In this document: piece after piece, positions 1 to 9,945 of the stretch
Layout of the letters: each line of letters begins with the position of its first letter
Numbering within the stretch: the stretch's first letter is position 1
From: Hemerocallis citrina
Taxonomy: Eukaryota > Streptophyta > Magnoliopsida > Asparagales > Asphodelaceae
Assembly (NCBI GenBank): GCA_017893485.1
Contig: CM030366.1
Coordinates: 71,645,469-71,709,468, forward strand
DNA length: 64,000 nucleotides
Direction: 5' to 3'
Translations under genes and position numbers: made by a program
The notes under the pieces: generated by a model
What the model was told of the DNA's origin: nothing
Database searches by the model: none
What the model saw: only the letters and a program-made list of their open reading frames with translations

Positions 1-253
1 TTGTGGGGGCTCGGCACCCGTCCCTCGCTCGGTTTGACCTCCTCGGAGGCCACCAACCGAGACTCGAGGCGACATTCGCCAGCCACTCCCGCACCGTCTC
101 TCCACGAGGAAAATCGCAGCATCTCGGCACCGACCCCGAGCAAGGCGGGCGTCCCCTCCGGAGGCACCGCGACCTAAACGCTCGGCGGCAGGGCTACTAC
201 GGCTGCAGTTGTCTTTCTCACCGTTGTGGGGGCTCGGCACCCGTCCCTGAGGC
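1..253. repeat. Edge of a tandem array downstream of the Element 1 antisense gene
   Basis: A 25-base segment starting ttgtgggggctcggcacc occurs at 1 and again at 224, so the window opens in a direct repeat of about 223 bp. It sits downstream of exon 4 of the antisense gene, the same place where Elements 2 and 3 carry arrays. The array continues outside the window. No coding function is apparent. Confidence 0.6.
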
Positions 254-425
254 CTCATTTATTACGCCTAAGAGGGCGAAACATCGCGATTATTGACGCA
301 GTCACACCAACTACACTCGGCACCCGAGGCAATCGAGGCTCCGAAGAACAAATGATCTTATTCATTACTCATTGCTTACAACTCAATGAATGAAAACGCA
401 AATACAATGAAGGCTCTCAACTCAC

Positions 426-845
426 TCACTCGGCCGGGAACTCGAATTCAGGGCTCCTGTGACGCTCGGCTATCCCAACCAAGGAAGACGTACCCGCCAC
501 CGAGCTCTCCGCATCATCCGGCTGTGTCACAACCGGCGAAGGCGGCGGCAACCTCCCCGGAGTGGAGTTACTTGCCTCTTCAACAAGACCGACACCCAGT
601 ATGAGCTTCAACTGGCGAATCTCCAATTCTTTCACTATGACGGCCTCGCGAAGAGAAGACTCGGAGGCCGACCGCCCGCTAGAAGTATCCGAGACCGCCC
701 AGTCCTTCTCAATGACCCACCAGTCCCGGTCGGCTACGATCTTTCTCAAACGAGCCACCTCTAGACCGAGCTCTCTGGACTTGTCCAAAAAGTAATTCTT
801 GGCAGCCTCTCGGTCCCGAGCCAACTTTCGTTGGCGAGCTAGCCT
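426..845 (-). CDS. Element 1 antisense gene, exon 4 (coiled-coil)
   Basis: Reading leftward, an acceptor TTCTTCTTGATAG precedes an open frame of 139 codons that ends in TGA at 426-428. The protein is charged and heptad-like at its start (LARDREAAK, then ELGLEVARLRKIVADRD) and Ser/Pro-rich at its end. Exon 4 of Elements 2 and 3 is likewise a coiled coil after a similar acceptor. The C-terminal motif of those two copies is not seen here. The exon could be a separate cistron instead of the last exon. Confidence 0.5.
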   Translation of the reverse strand, partial: RLARQRKLARDREAAKNYFLDKSRELGLEVARLRKIVADRDWWVIEKDWAVSDTSSGRSASESSLREAVIVKELEIRQLKLILGVGLVEEASNSTPGRLPPPSPVVTQPDDAESSVAGTSSLVGIAERHRSPEFEFPAE

Positions 846-949
846 CTATCAAGAAGAAAAAACACAAGTATCACAAAATGCAAGTGTTGTAGAGTCGGCC
901 CAAAAAATTCTATATTTCATTTCATCTCAAAAAGTTCGATACAAGATTT

Positions 950-965
950 GCGGTGGCCAGTCCGC
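950..965 (-). promoter_or_regulatory. Conserved 3' block GCGGACTGGCCACCGC, Element 1 copy
   Basis: On the minus strand this 16-mer lies about 40 bases after the exon 3 stop. The identical 16-mer occurs after exon 3 of Element 3 (54201-54216), and a 12/16 match occurs in Element 2 (39346-39361). Around it all three copies have a T-rich stretch before and a TTGTATC...ATGAA-like stretch after. It may be a 3' UTR or polyadenylation signal of the antisense gene; that role is inference. Confidence 0.6.
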
Positions 966-1004
966 CGAGGGCATTTACAACAGAGAGAAATAAAACAAAA
1001 ACAT

Positions 1005-1466
1005 CTAGTCTTGAGGGTCGGGGTGCACCTCTTCTTCGTGGTGGCCGCCGTCGTCACCATCACCCCCCGGGGTCGGAGGCAAATCCGGCTTCCACCCGAA
1101 GCCGAGGTGGTCAACGTTGCACTCCGGATAGATATACTTGAAGTGAGACTTGGCCTGCTCATAAGCCTCGTCTTGCGCCGTCATCAACGTATCCCCCAAG
1201 GCCGCCTCCAAGTCCGCCAGGGCCTTCTGCGCCTTCTCCTTCTCCGCCGCCTCGGCCGCGATCTTCTTCAGCAGGTCCTCCCGGTCCTGCTTGTGGATCT
1301 TGTCCAAAGACTCTATCTGGGCCTCGTGCACCACCACCATGTCCCGAGCCTCCTTGAAGTCCTCCGTCGCCTTGGTCAATTCCCGAAGGAACTTCTCCTT
1401 CTGCTTCCGCTCGTATGTAATCTCCTTCTCCAGACACTTGTGGAAGTGCTGACCGTGGAGCATCGA
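1005..1466 (-). CDS. Element 1 antisense gene, exon 3 (coiled-coil, acidic tail)
   Basis: This exon begins after the acceptor TTTTTCTTGATAG (intron 1467-1544) in phase 0 and runs to TAG at 1005-1007. Residues 10-110 are a long charged coiled coil with many Glu/Lys/Ala. A short conserved stretch, SHFKYIYPECNVDHLGFGW, follows, then a Gly/Asp/Glu-rich tail. It aligns in position with exon 3 of Elements 2 and 3, where a Met-x-x-Ser-Tyr...His...Gly-Tyr pattern precedes the acidic tail. A GAG|GTGCAC donor just before the stop could join exon 4 in phase 0. Confidence 0.65.
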   Translation of the reverse strand, partial: SMLHGQHFHKCLEKEITYERKQKEKFLRELTKATEDFKEARDMVVVHEAQIESLDKIHKQDREDLLKKIAAEAAEKEKAQKALADLEAALGDTLMTAQDEAYEQAKSHFKYIYPECNVDHLGFGWKPDLPPTPGGDGDDGGHHEEEVHPDPQD

Positions 1467-1544
1467 CTATCAAGAAAAATCAAACTTAGCAATAATTACA
1501 AGTTTTTACAAGCTTATTCACCAGGTGGGCTTCGGACGACTTAC

Positions 1545-2041
1545 CGAGAGGTTGGCTTGGGCCCAGCGCATGTAGGCCTGATCGGCCGTCTGCGCCGCCA
1601 AGGCCATTCCGTCCCGATCGGTGATGGCCTTCGAGACGAACTCCATTGATACGGGTCCGTTGAGGATTGAGTCGCCCTTCAAGATCGACCAATCAGGGGC
1701 GAAGGGCATCGTCGCCATCCTTCCCACCAACTCCGCCGCACTCGGACGTACGGGGGGAAGCTGTTGTGACGGGGCTTCAACTGTTTTCCCCGACCCTCCC
1801 GCTGGGTCTCGAGCCGATCGCGAAGAATGGTGGTGCTTCTTCTGCTTCTTCGCCAAAGGCTGTTCCTCGGGCACCGGGGGAGGCACGCTGGAGGGCCCTC
1901 CAGCTTGCGAAGGCTGACCAGGAGTCTTCCGCTTCTCGGCAGCGAGGCGTTCCTGCTCTTCTTTCTTCTTCTTCTCTTGCCTCGCCTTCTCTGCGGCGGC
2001 GAGTAGGATCTGCTTGGCGTGTGCCTGTTATGTCGTCATCC
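1545..2041 (-). CDS. Element 1 antisense gene, exon 2 (basic, PDW motif)
   Basis: The exon is flanked by the acceptor TTGTTGTAG and the donor G|GTAAGT. Spliced to exon 1 in phase 1, the frame reads M-T-T-stop-Q-A-H-A-K, so one TAA interrupts it; this is a single C-to-T change from CAA. The frame then continues with a Lys/Arg/Glu-rich nuclear-signal-like region, a Pro/Ser linker and FAPDWSILKGDSILNG. The PDW motif matches FVPDWRVKNHDGFLGD in Element 3 and FIPDWRVMMHDSFLGD in Element 2, which shows that the three exons are homologous. Confidence 0.65.
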
Positions 2042-2117
2042 CTACAACAAGACAGAAAAGGAAGGCTAAACGTTAACACGAAGGCAGAAAGATGAAAAAA
2101 TGAGGAAAGAAACATAC

Positions 2118-3378
2118 TAGGGTCGGCGGGACTCAGTCCGGCCCTCGCTAGGTGAACCTCGGTCACCCGGCGCCACGCGATGCTGTCTCCCCTGAGTAAA
2201 TGTTCGACCCTCCCCCACTCTTGGGCGGTTAACTCATTTCTCTTTGGGGGCTTGCGCTTCGGCTTCACGAAATTCCACTGAGTCGGGATGTCCCAATCCC
2301 CTTCGGTCTTCACAACAAAATACTTATCTCTCCAATTCTTGATCGAGTCCGGGTGGCCGTGCACCACTTTCTTGTTCGGTCTCGGCGTAAAGAAGAACAC
2401 GCCCTCAATATCCCCAAGCGAACCGATGCTGAAGATTGCGCGGAAGTATGAAAGCCTCGGCCTCACCCCTTTCTCTTGGCACTTCAAGATGAAGCAGATG
2501 AGATGCTTCCAAGAGTTGGGGCCATACTGCATGGGGGACAGCTCAGCCCAGTTCAAGACCGTCTTCACGAAGGGGTGCAGGGGGAACCTCAGCCCCGAGA
2601 TGAAAGCTTGCTCCGGAAATAAGCAGTAACCCGGAGCCAACACTGTCGTGGGTCGAATACTCGGGCTCGGTAGCAGGAGCTCGTACTCCCTTGGAATGTA
2701 GTAAGCAGCCCTGATGATATTCAGATACTCCGGTCTCAAGACACTGGGAGTACTGTCCGCACGAATCTTCGTCCTTGTGTTTTCTCCAGGCACTGGAGGG
2801 ATCGGCTGGATGTCCTTCACATCATCGGGATACATCCGTATCGACACAGGATTTCGGAAGGTGATAGGCGGAACATCAAGGCCCGTCCTCGGCGCATCCT
2901 CGTCAGACGAAGAAGGACTTTGAGGCATGGTGAGGACTATCTTCTTCCGACGTGGCCGGGGCTTGCGCTCGGGCGACGGCGTCGACAAGGGGGGCAACGG
3001 AGGCAGATCTTCTCCGTGGCCGGCCTCCGGCGCACCAGCGCCCTCCCCTTCCTCACTCTCCGTGTCGCCCTGCTCTCCTTCTTCATCTTCTTCACCATCA
3101 CCAGCATCCGACTCCTCGTCCGACTCCTCGTCCGACTCCTCGTCCTCATCATCACTATCCTCGTCCGCACCACCCTCTACCATCGGCTCCTTCCCTGGTC
3201 TCTGAGCACTCAACGGTTGCACGATTAGAGCTACGTCACTGTCGCCCTCGGAGCCATGTTCGGAGAAAACATCCTCTTTAACCTGGTACTTGCCCAGAGA
3301 CGATGACGTTTCCAAATCTGACTCCATCTCCGAGTGACCAGACGTTGTAGCCTCGGAACCAGACTGAGTACGCGACAT
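2118..3378 (-). CDS. Element 1 antisense gene, exon 1: Transposase_28-like ('putative gypsy type transposon') domain
   Basis: The frame is open from ATG at 3378 to the donor CCTA|GTATGT (420 codons). Residues 1-140 are acidic and Ser-rich (runs of SDEESDEE). Residues 145-165 are basic (RKPRPRRKKIV). From about residue 220 comes the recognisable domain: YYIPREYELLLPSPSIRP, LRFPLHPFVKTVLNW, LSPMQYGPNSWKHLICFIL and DSIKNWRDKYFVV. This pattern belongs to the plant family named 'putative gypsy type transposon'. Its molecular function is unknown and no nuclease motif is visible. The longer frame running to 1777 passes through the intron and is not real beyond 2118. Confidence 0.75.
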
Positions 3379-3528
3379 TCAGAAAAAAGGAGAATTACTA
3401 ACCTGATTCTTCGAAAGTTACGCTTCTCTGCGAAGAATCCGCCAACAGCGATCGAAATGCCTGCGCTAAAGCTGGAAAATTGGGAATTATGAAACGATAA
3501 AGTGAAAAGAAATGAAGGGGGGGTGGGG

Positions 3529-3541
3529 GTTTTAAAATAGA
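3529..3541 (-). promoter_or_regulatory. Possible TATA element of the Element 1 antisense gene
   Basis: The minus strand reads CTATTTTAAAAC about 155 bases upstream of the ATG at 3378. Elements 2 and 3 have TATAAGTT and TATAAATT at similar distances (182 and 225 bases). The match is weak on its own; the shared position supports it. Confidence 0.35.
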
Positions 3542-3795
3542 CAGCGACTCCTCGATTTCCGCAAATGAGCATCTAGCCGTTAGATCTTATCTGACAAGAT
3601 CAAGCGGCTAAACAAACGTTGATATTTGCGCCATAACGTCAGCAGAAAGGGTAAAATTCCAATACTACCCCTCCCTATTTGCCCGACAGGAATCACCTCC
3701 TAGCATAAAGTGTGAAGTTGCGGGCAGTCAGAGATCTCGGAGGGAGTCTAGTGCGATAGCGCCTTCTCCTCGAGCGGGGCTCGTCACCCAAATAG

Positions 3796-4758
3796 GTGGG
3801 GCTCGACGATCGAATGAGAGCAAAACCACCTTCTCCTTCAACAGGTGGGGCTCGACGCTCGGATGAAAACTCGAGCCAAGCCGCCTTCTCTTTTCACAGG
3901 TGGGGCTCGACGCACGGATGAAAACTCGAGCCAAGCCGCCTTCTCCTTTCACAAGTGGGGCTCGACGCTCGGATGAAAACTCGAGCCAAGCCACCTTCTC
4001 CTTTCACAGGTGGGGCTCGACGCTCGGATGAAAACTCGAGCCAAGCCGCCTTCTCCTTTCACAGGTGGGGCTCGACGCACGGATGAAAACTCGAGCCAAG
4101 CCGCCTTCTCCTTTCACAAGTGGGGCTCGATGCTCGGATGAAAACTCGAGCCAAGCCACCTTCTCCTTTCACAGGTGGGGCTCGACGCTCGGATGAAAAC
4201 TCGAGCCAAGCCCCCTTCTCCTTTCACAGGTGGGGCTCGACGCACGGATAAAAACTCGAGCCAAGCCACCTTCTCCTTCAACAGGTGGGGCTCGACGCTC
4301 GGATGAAAACTCGAGCCAAGCCACCTTCTCCTTTCACAGGTGGGGCTCGACGCTCGGATGAAAAGTCGAGCCAATCCGCCTTCTCCTTTCACAGGTGGGG
4401 CTCGACGCTCGGATGAAAACTCGAGCCAAGCCACCTTCTCCTCTCACAGGTGGGGCTCGACGCTCGGATGAAAACTCGAGCCAAGCCACCTTCTCCTTCA
4501 ACAGGCGGGGCTCGACGCTCGGATGAAAACTCGAGCCAAGCCACCTTCTCCTTTCACAGGTGGGGCTCGACGCTCGGATGAAAACTCGAGCCAAGCCACC
4601 TTCTCCTTCAACAGCTGGGGCTCGACGCTCGGATGCGAAATCGAGCCAAGCCACCTTCTCCTTCCACAGGTAGGGCTCGACGCTCGGATGAAAACTCGAG
4701 CCAAGCTACTTTCCCCTCTCACAGGTTGGGCTCGACGATCGGATGCGAAGTCGAGTCT
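3796..4758. repeat. 55-bp tandem array, about 18 units
   Basis: The core ctcgacgctcggatgaaaac recurs at 3851, 3906, 3961 and so on to 4731, every 55 bases without one indel over 16 intervals. Units at 3906, 4071 and 4236 carry the variant cgcacgg, which gives a 165-bp trimer in the first part. The array lies between the antisense gene promoter and the 3' LTR. Long open frames on both strands here (for example 4114-4434) are by-products of the 55-bp period and are not annotated as genes. Confidence 0.95.
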
Positions 4759-6560
4759 CATCCGCCCACTCTCCGAACTGACCAGACGCTCGGATGACCG
4801 ACCACAAGACCTCGGACGCCGTCCCAACGAAATGGCCTGGACGACCCCCGCTCTTCCAACCAGCGAGGCAGTCGTCCGCCGATCCTCTTGGTCTCGTCCG
4901 CCGAGCCTCCTGGTCTCGTCCGCCGAGCCTCCTGGTCTCGTCCGCCGACCCTCTTGGTCTCGTCCGCCGACCCTCTTGGTCTCATCCGCCAACCCTTTTT
5001 GCCTCGTCCGCCGACCCCCTGAGCTCAAGCCAGGCTCCTCACCGCTCAATACGGACTCGGCGCTCGGATGAAAACTCGAGCCAAGCCACCTTCTCCTTCA
5101 ACAGGTGGGGCTCGACGCTCGGATGAAAACTCGAGCCAAGCCACCTTCTCCTTTCACAGGTGGGGCTCGACGCTCGGATGCGAAGTCGAGCCAAGCCACC
5201 TTCTCCTTCAACAGGTGGGGCTCGACGCTCGGATGCGAAGTCGAGCCAAGCCACCTTCTCCTTCCACAGGTGGGGCTCGACGCTCGGATGAAAACTCGAG
5301 CCAAGCTACTTTCCCCTCTCACAGGTTGGGCTCGACGATCGGATGCGAAGTCGAGTCTCATCCGCCCACTCTCCGAACTGACCAGACGCTCGGATGACCG
5401 ACCACAAGACCAACCAGTCCTCTTGGTCTCGTCTGCCGAGCCTTCTGGTCTCGTCCACCGACCCTCTTGGTCTCGTCCGTCGACCCTATTGGTCTCGTCC
5501 GCCGACCCTCTTGGTCTCATCCACCGACCCTTTTTGCCTCGTCCGCCGACCCCCTGAGCTCAAGCCAGGCTGCCTCACCGCTCAATACGGACTCGGCGCT
5601 CGGATAAAAATTCGAGCCGTACCACTTTCTCCTTTCGCAGGTTGGGCTCGACGCTCGGATAGGGATTCGAGCCATACCACCTCCTTTCCCAGTACGGGCT
5701 CGGCGCTCGGATCGGAGTTCGAGTCTCATCCGCCCACTCTCCGAACTGACCAGACGCTCGGATGACCGACCACAAGACCCCGGACGCCGTCCCAACGAAA
5801 TTTCCTGGATGACCCCCGCTCTTCCAACCAGCGAGGCAGGCGTCCGCCGATCCTCTTGGTCTCGTCCACCGAGCCTTCTGGTCTCGTCCACCGACCCTCT
5901 TGGTCTCGTCCGCCGACCCTCTTGGTCTCGTCCGTCGACCCTATTGGTCTCGTCCGCCGACCCTCTTGGTCTCGTCCACCGACCCTTTTTGCCTCGTCCG
6001 CCGACCCCCTGAGCTCAAGCCAGGCTGCCTCACCGCTCAATACGGACTCGGCGCTCGGATAAAAATTTGAGCCGCACCACTTTCTCCTTTCGCAGGTTGG
6101 GCTCGACGCTCGGATAGGGATTCGAGCCATACCGCCTCCTCCTTTCCCAGTACGGGCTCGGCACTCGGATCGGAGTTCGAGTCTCATCCGCCCACTCTCC
6201 GAACTGACCAGACGCTCGGATGACCGACCACAAGACCTCGGACGCCGTCCCAACGAAATGGCCTGGACGACCCCCGCTCTTCCAACCAGCGAGGCAGTCG
6301 TCCGCCGATCCTCTTGGTCTCGTCCGCCGAGCCTTCTGGTCTCGTCCGCCGACCCCCCTGAGCTCGAACCAGGCTGCCTCACCTCTCAATGCGAACTCGG
6401 CGCTCGGATCGGAATCCGAATCAAACCCCTCTTCTCTTCTCGTTAAAACACTCGGAGCTCGGATCGAAGGACGAGCCACTCCTCTTTTCCCAGAAGGGAC
6501 TCGGCGCTCGGATCGGAACTCGAGTCTCATCCCCTCACTCTCTTAAAACTAGCCAGACGC
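4759..6560. repeat. Composite higher-order repeat of 55-bp and 22-bp arrays
   Basis: Blocks alternate: a 22-bp repeat (cctcttggtctcgtccgccgac type) at about 4870-5025, 5410-5550, 5850-6010 and 6300-6355, and 55-bp-like units at 5056-5345 (again exactly 55 apart) and in variant form at 5590-5760 and 6040-6200. A segment containing ggatgaccgaccacaagac opens each cycle near 4793, 5393, 5758 and 6218. The structure implies duplication of whole blocks after the short arrays had formed. Confidence 0.85.
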
Positions 6561-6934
6561 TCGTCCGGCCGACCTCACGACCTCATGCAAGACGAGTCCC
6601 ATCGAGTGGCCTGGATGACCTCTCGCTCTTCCAACTAGCGAGTCGGTCGTCCGACCCCTGGAGGGTTCGTCCACCGACCCGTAAGGGTTCGTCCGCCGAC
6701 CCGAAAGTTCGTCTGCCGACCCCCCAAACTCGGCCACCGACCTAGTGAGCTCGACATTCATACTACCGACTATCCCCTCCTAAGAACTTCACCCCACGCA
6801 CATCCAAACGAGGAGTCCATTCCTCCTGCCCCTGGCCCTCTTCGGGGAACAACAGACCCTACTTCTTACCCGGACATCTGCCCTTCCCCCGAGGACCATG
6901 AGTCACCCCCGCACTGCTGGATCACCCAACCCTG
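6561..6934. other. Non-coding 3' region of Element 1
   Basis: This stretch holds a few degenerate 20-odd-base repeats related to the preceding array (cgtccgccgaccc, 6655-6745) and then unique pyrimidine-rich sequence up to the polypurine tract. I see no gene in it. Confidence 0.6.
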
Positions 6935-6951
6935 CGGGAGTGTGGGGCTTG
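6935..6951 (+). other. Polypurine tract of Element 1
   Basis: gggagtgtggggcttg directly precedes the LTR start TGATATGG. The corresponding tracts of Elements 2 and 3, read on the minus strand, are GGAAGTGGGGTGCTTG and GGAAGTGGGGGGCTCG. It primes plus-strand DNA synthesis in LTR retrotransposons. Confidence 0.7.
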
Positions 6952-7536
6952 TGATATGGGTCAGGAATAAAGCGTGGCTCACCCTGAGCCACCAGATCTC
7001 CTCAAGATACGCGTCCTTCCTGATCCTTCAGATCAGCCACGTCAGCACCGGAAAACCGCCCGGAGATCTGCCACGTCAGCCCGGAAACCACTCCGGCGCC
7101 TGCCACGTCAGCCCTATACCGCCCGACTTTCCACCGCTTCGGCCAATCGGGTAACCGGGTCCGGCCCAGCCCCAAACGGGTCTAGACCCGATTAGAATCT
7201 CCTATAAATACCAGGCCCTCTCCTTTCTTCAAGGGTAATCAATCTTTTCTCCCCTAAACTCTAGTTACTGTTGCTCTTATCTTAAAGTAACTGACTAGAT
7301 CGTCGGAGGGTCTGCCACCGGGACCAACCCCGGTGTTTCGAGACCGTCTGCAGGTACATCAGACCTCGGATCCGAGCCACCTGATCCGAGCCCAGACATC
7401 CACCTCACTCCAGCCTGTCGCAGGTACCGCTCGGCCAGCCGAGGGTCGCCTCTGAAGAAGCTTTCTCCTTCAATACAAATCGAGTAAGAACTCACACCTG
7501 GTGCATCCACACGTCTCCCAGAAACAAACCGCATCA
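6952..7536 (+). repeat. 3' LTR of Element 1
   Basis: The repeat starts TGATATGG, as do the LTRs of Elements 2 and 3 in their own orientation. It contains a TATA box at 7203-7210 and a downstream block, gtcggagggt...ccccggtgt, that is recognisable in the other two. The end is placed at CA in gcatca, giving about 585 bp against 605-619 bp for the others. The partner LTR is outside the window, so the end is uncertain by a few bases. Confidence 0.75.
7203..7210 (+). promoter_or_regulatory. LTR TATA box, Element 1
   Basis: TATAAATA in ctcctataaataccagg. Elements 2 and 3 have the same CTATAAATA in their LTRs (minus strand at 48003-48010 and 62441-62448). It would drive genomic RNA synthesis from a 5' LTR. 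Confidence 0.65.
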
Positions 7537-7574
7537 TATATCATGTTTAATTGATGAAGGGGTTTTAAAAGATA

Positions 7575-7919
7575 TCTAATATTATAATGAGAGATTTGGA
7601 GTTGTTCGTTTATAAATATATCAACTTAAATGTATTGAGCGTACAAAACTAATATGAAAGAGGCCTCAAATTTGAAGACAGACTACGTCGAGAGTTTTTA
7701 TTTTTTAAAAAATATATTTATTAAGACGTGCATCACATGATAAATGTAATATTATAATTGGAGAGCTGGAGTTGTCGTTTGTAAATATATCAACTTACAT
7801 GCGTGAGTACAAAACTAATATGAAGGAAGCCTCGTATTCGAGATCAAACTGCACCAAGAGTTTTTATTTTAAAAAATAATATAATTATTAAGACATGCAT
7901 CACACGTGTGAATTACTAG
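7575..7919 (+). mobile_element. Small non-autonomous Helitron, internally dimeric
   Basis: The start TCTAATATTATAATGAGAG is preceded by A. The end is CTAG followed by T, eight bases after the palindrome CACACGTGTG. TC...CTRR between A and T with a subterminal hairpin is the Helitron signature. The interior is a direct duplication: the segment from 7577 recurs from about 7748 with the same inner order, and the first unit has a decayed terminus (acgtgcatcacatgata). A relative lies in Element 2 at 20836-21222. No protein is encoded. Confidence 0.65.
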
Positions 7920-8323
7920 TGCTTGTAAGTAGAAATGAAGTAGCGAGGAGGCGGAGGCTCAACAGGGTAGGTTAGTAAAGGGCTAAATTTTACAAAACCA
8001 CCCCCAACTTAGGAATTTTGACAGATAACCCATTTATTTTATTTTCGTCATCAATGAGATATCCTGTGTTACCAATTTTAATCAATAAACCATCCTTTAG
8101 CAATTAGTTTGGTCACCTGGGAAGACGTGATGGTTTAAACAATTTTTTAAGTCTAAACTGTTCTTGATTTTTCTCTAACAATCTATTGGTTTTTTTAGTT
8201 GGAATGAAGAAGACGAAAGGGATAAAAGGTATTTGTCAATTTGGTTTTTGTCTTATCTCATTTTTTTTTGTTGTATTTTATTCCTTTTTTTAATTTTTTT
8301 AAACTGGGTCCAACAATTAAAAC
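7920..8323. other. Intergenic sequence without recognised feature
   Basis: AT-rich unique-looking sequence between the Helitron and the Harbinger element. I see no gene, tandem repeat or transposon terminus in it. Confidence 0.5.
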
Positions 8324-8326
8324 TAA

Positions 8327-8345
8327 GGGGGCGTTTGGTACGCGG
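8327..8345 (+). repeat. Harbinger left terminal inverted repeat
   Basis: GGGGGCGTTTGGTACGCGG, exactly complementary to 13027-13045. Copies of the inner motif tttggtat recur at 8428 and 8471. Confidence 0.9.
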
Positions 8346-9074
8346 ATTGGAGAATTCTCAGGAATTGGTGGATTTCCAGGAATATGAGGATGGGAATGAA
8401 GATTCCTGAGAATGTTGTAATACTGTGTTTGGTATACGACATTACATGTCTGGGAATACTTTATTACCGTGTTTGGTATAGAACAATTTATTTCCATCAA
8501 TCCATCTCTATAGTAGACATTACCGAAAATACCCTTTTGGCTTTATTTAAAAATAAATAAATATAAAAGTTATCTAATTTAGTAATTGATGTATATGCAT
8601 GTATGTGCAAAAGCAATACTGATATATATCTTATAAAACTTTAGTAAATTAACAAATAGATTACTAAAAAAAATTATACTATGATTCAAATATATTTTAA
8701 CCAGTTAGATGAACATAACAAAAAGGAAAAATGAAATGTATTTATTAACACGAGACATAGGTACTTAAATATATACAAATGAAACAATAAAGTTCATAGT
8801 AGCAAATTTCAACTCCACATTTTTCAACAAGTTTTAAATAAAAAATAACATACAAGAATTGAACTCAGAATATGCTAGGCAGTTGGACATTTGCACCTCC
8901 ATGCCAAATAAATAAATAATATAGATTCATAAAGGAACCCAACACCTGAAGATCTAAAAATAACTAAACATTATGATAAATTAAACACAAAATACTTCTA
9001 GTTAAAATGTTCACTTTATTTGAAGCAACTAAAAGAACTGATCAAACAATAGGTACTAAAAATATAACTTTCAA

Positions 9075-9683
9075 CTAGATGTCACCATTCAAAATTGCTT
9101 TCACGTAGAAAATTCTATTATCCTGCGGAAAGTTAAAAAATGCATTGGTCTTTGTACTATCATCACCAATGATAATTGAAGCTTTCATACGATCTAAAAG
9201 AGCCAACTCAACCATCTTCATCACTTCCGTAGACACCATACTCTTCCACTGATTATCTTCAGAAATTGACTTGTAGCAACTTGCTATCTCCTTTAGATTT
9301 TTGTTTGTCTCATCAAAGAAGTTCCCAAAATTTTGCATTGTGACATTAAAACTATCTTGGGTCATGCCTTTTTCTTCTCCACTCAACCTCCTCCTCCTCT
9401 TCTTTGTAGAGGAATTACCGGCCTCTGCATCTGGAACTGATTGAGCTTCGACATTTGGAAGAATATGGGGAACATATGTTAGATCTGTTAAGTCTTCAGC
9501 CAATCCGTCAAGTTCAATCACATCTGGAGTATTTTCTTTGTCAATTTTTTCTATTGCATCTACAGGAGATTCTGCTCCCTCACCATTTGCACGATCTTTC
9601 CCAAACACAATTGACAATTCATCTAGATACGGAAATCTTTTCCCCCTCATCCCAGTTGCATTCGGATGGGTCTGTACATACAC
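9075..9683 (-). pseudogene. Harbinger ORF1 (Myb/SANT-like DNA-binding protein), C-terminal part
   Basis: The frame has 202 codons. GKRFPYLDELSIVFGKDRANG near its start is the end of the Myb/SANT-like domain of Harbinger-associated proteins. A linker, a basic stretch (KKRRRRLSGEEKG) and a C-terminal helical region follow. In complete elements this protein binds the transposon ends and helps bring the transposase to the nucleus. The trihelix/Myb helices that should precede it are absent; the upstream sequence to 9945 does not restore them. It is probably a truncated relic, although the remaining frame is open. Confidence 0.7.
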
Positions 9684-9945
9684 ATAAGATACTCAAAATC
9701 AGTTAGGTATTTAATGACATTCGAATATGATAATGAAGTCTCTCATGTTTTAATTTTATCACAATTTTCACTATTCAAATAAAACAAGTTAATAATTTGA
9801 TTTACTTAATCTTATTTTTTGTTCAAACCAACCCGGCGTAAATACGTGAAATGCTTAATAGATTCCACTCCATTAGGCACTTCATATGCAAGGCTTACTT
9901 ATAAGTCTGTGTAAATTATGTGTCAAAGGAGACGATCAAATTCAT

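Larger units (their letters stand above)
1..7536 (+). mobile_element. Element 1: 3' part of a Tat-type Ty3/gypsy LTR retrotransposon
   Basis: The window opens inside this element. Visible parts are an antisense spliced gene (426-3378), long tandem arrays (3796-6560), a polypurine tract and a 3' LTR beginning TGATATGG. Elements 2 and 3 have the same order and LTR start, and their gag-pol identifies the group as Tat-type Ty3/gypsy. The 5' LTR, gag and pol of Element 1 must lie left of base 1, so the plus orientation is inferred from the PPT-LTR order. The right boundary (7536) is set by the last plausible CA of the LTR and cannot be confirmed by a target duplication. Confidence 0.8.

Noticed and set aside
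948..1649. 233-codon plus-strand frame rich in Leu/Arg
   Set aside because: It is the mirror of coding exons 2 and 3 of the antisense gene, crosses their splice sites and resembles no protein I know.
1777..2117. Continuation of the 533-codon frame beyond exon 1
   Set aside because: It reads through a canonical GTATGT...TTGTTGTAG intron, and the frame downstream does not match exon 2 of the other elements.
3796..4758. Regular direct repeats resembling a CRISPR array
   Set aside because: There are no unique spacers, the whole 55-bp unit repeats, and the context is a plant retrotransposon.
3728..6745. Many overlapping open frames of 60-220 codons on both strands
   Set aside because: They follow from the 55-bp and 22-bp repeat periods lacking stops; the proteins are simple repeats and frames overlap on both strands.
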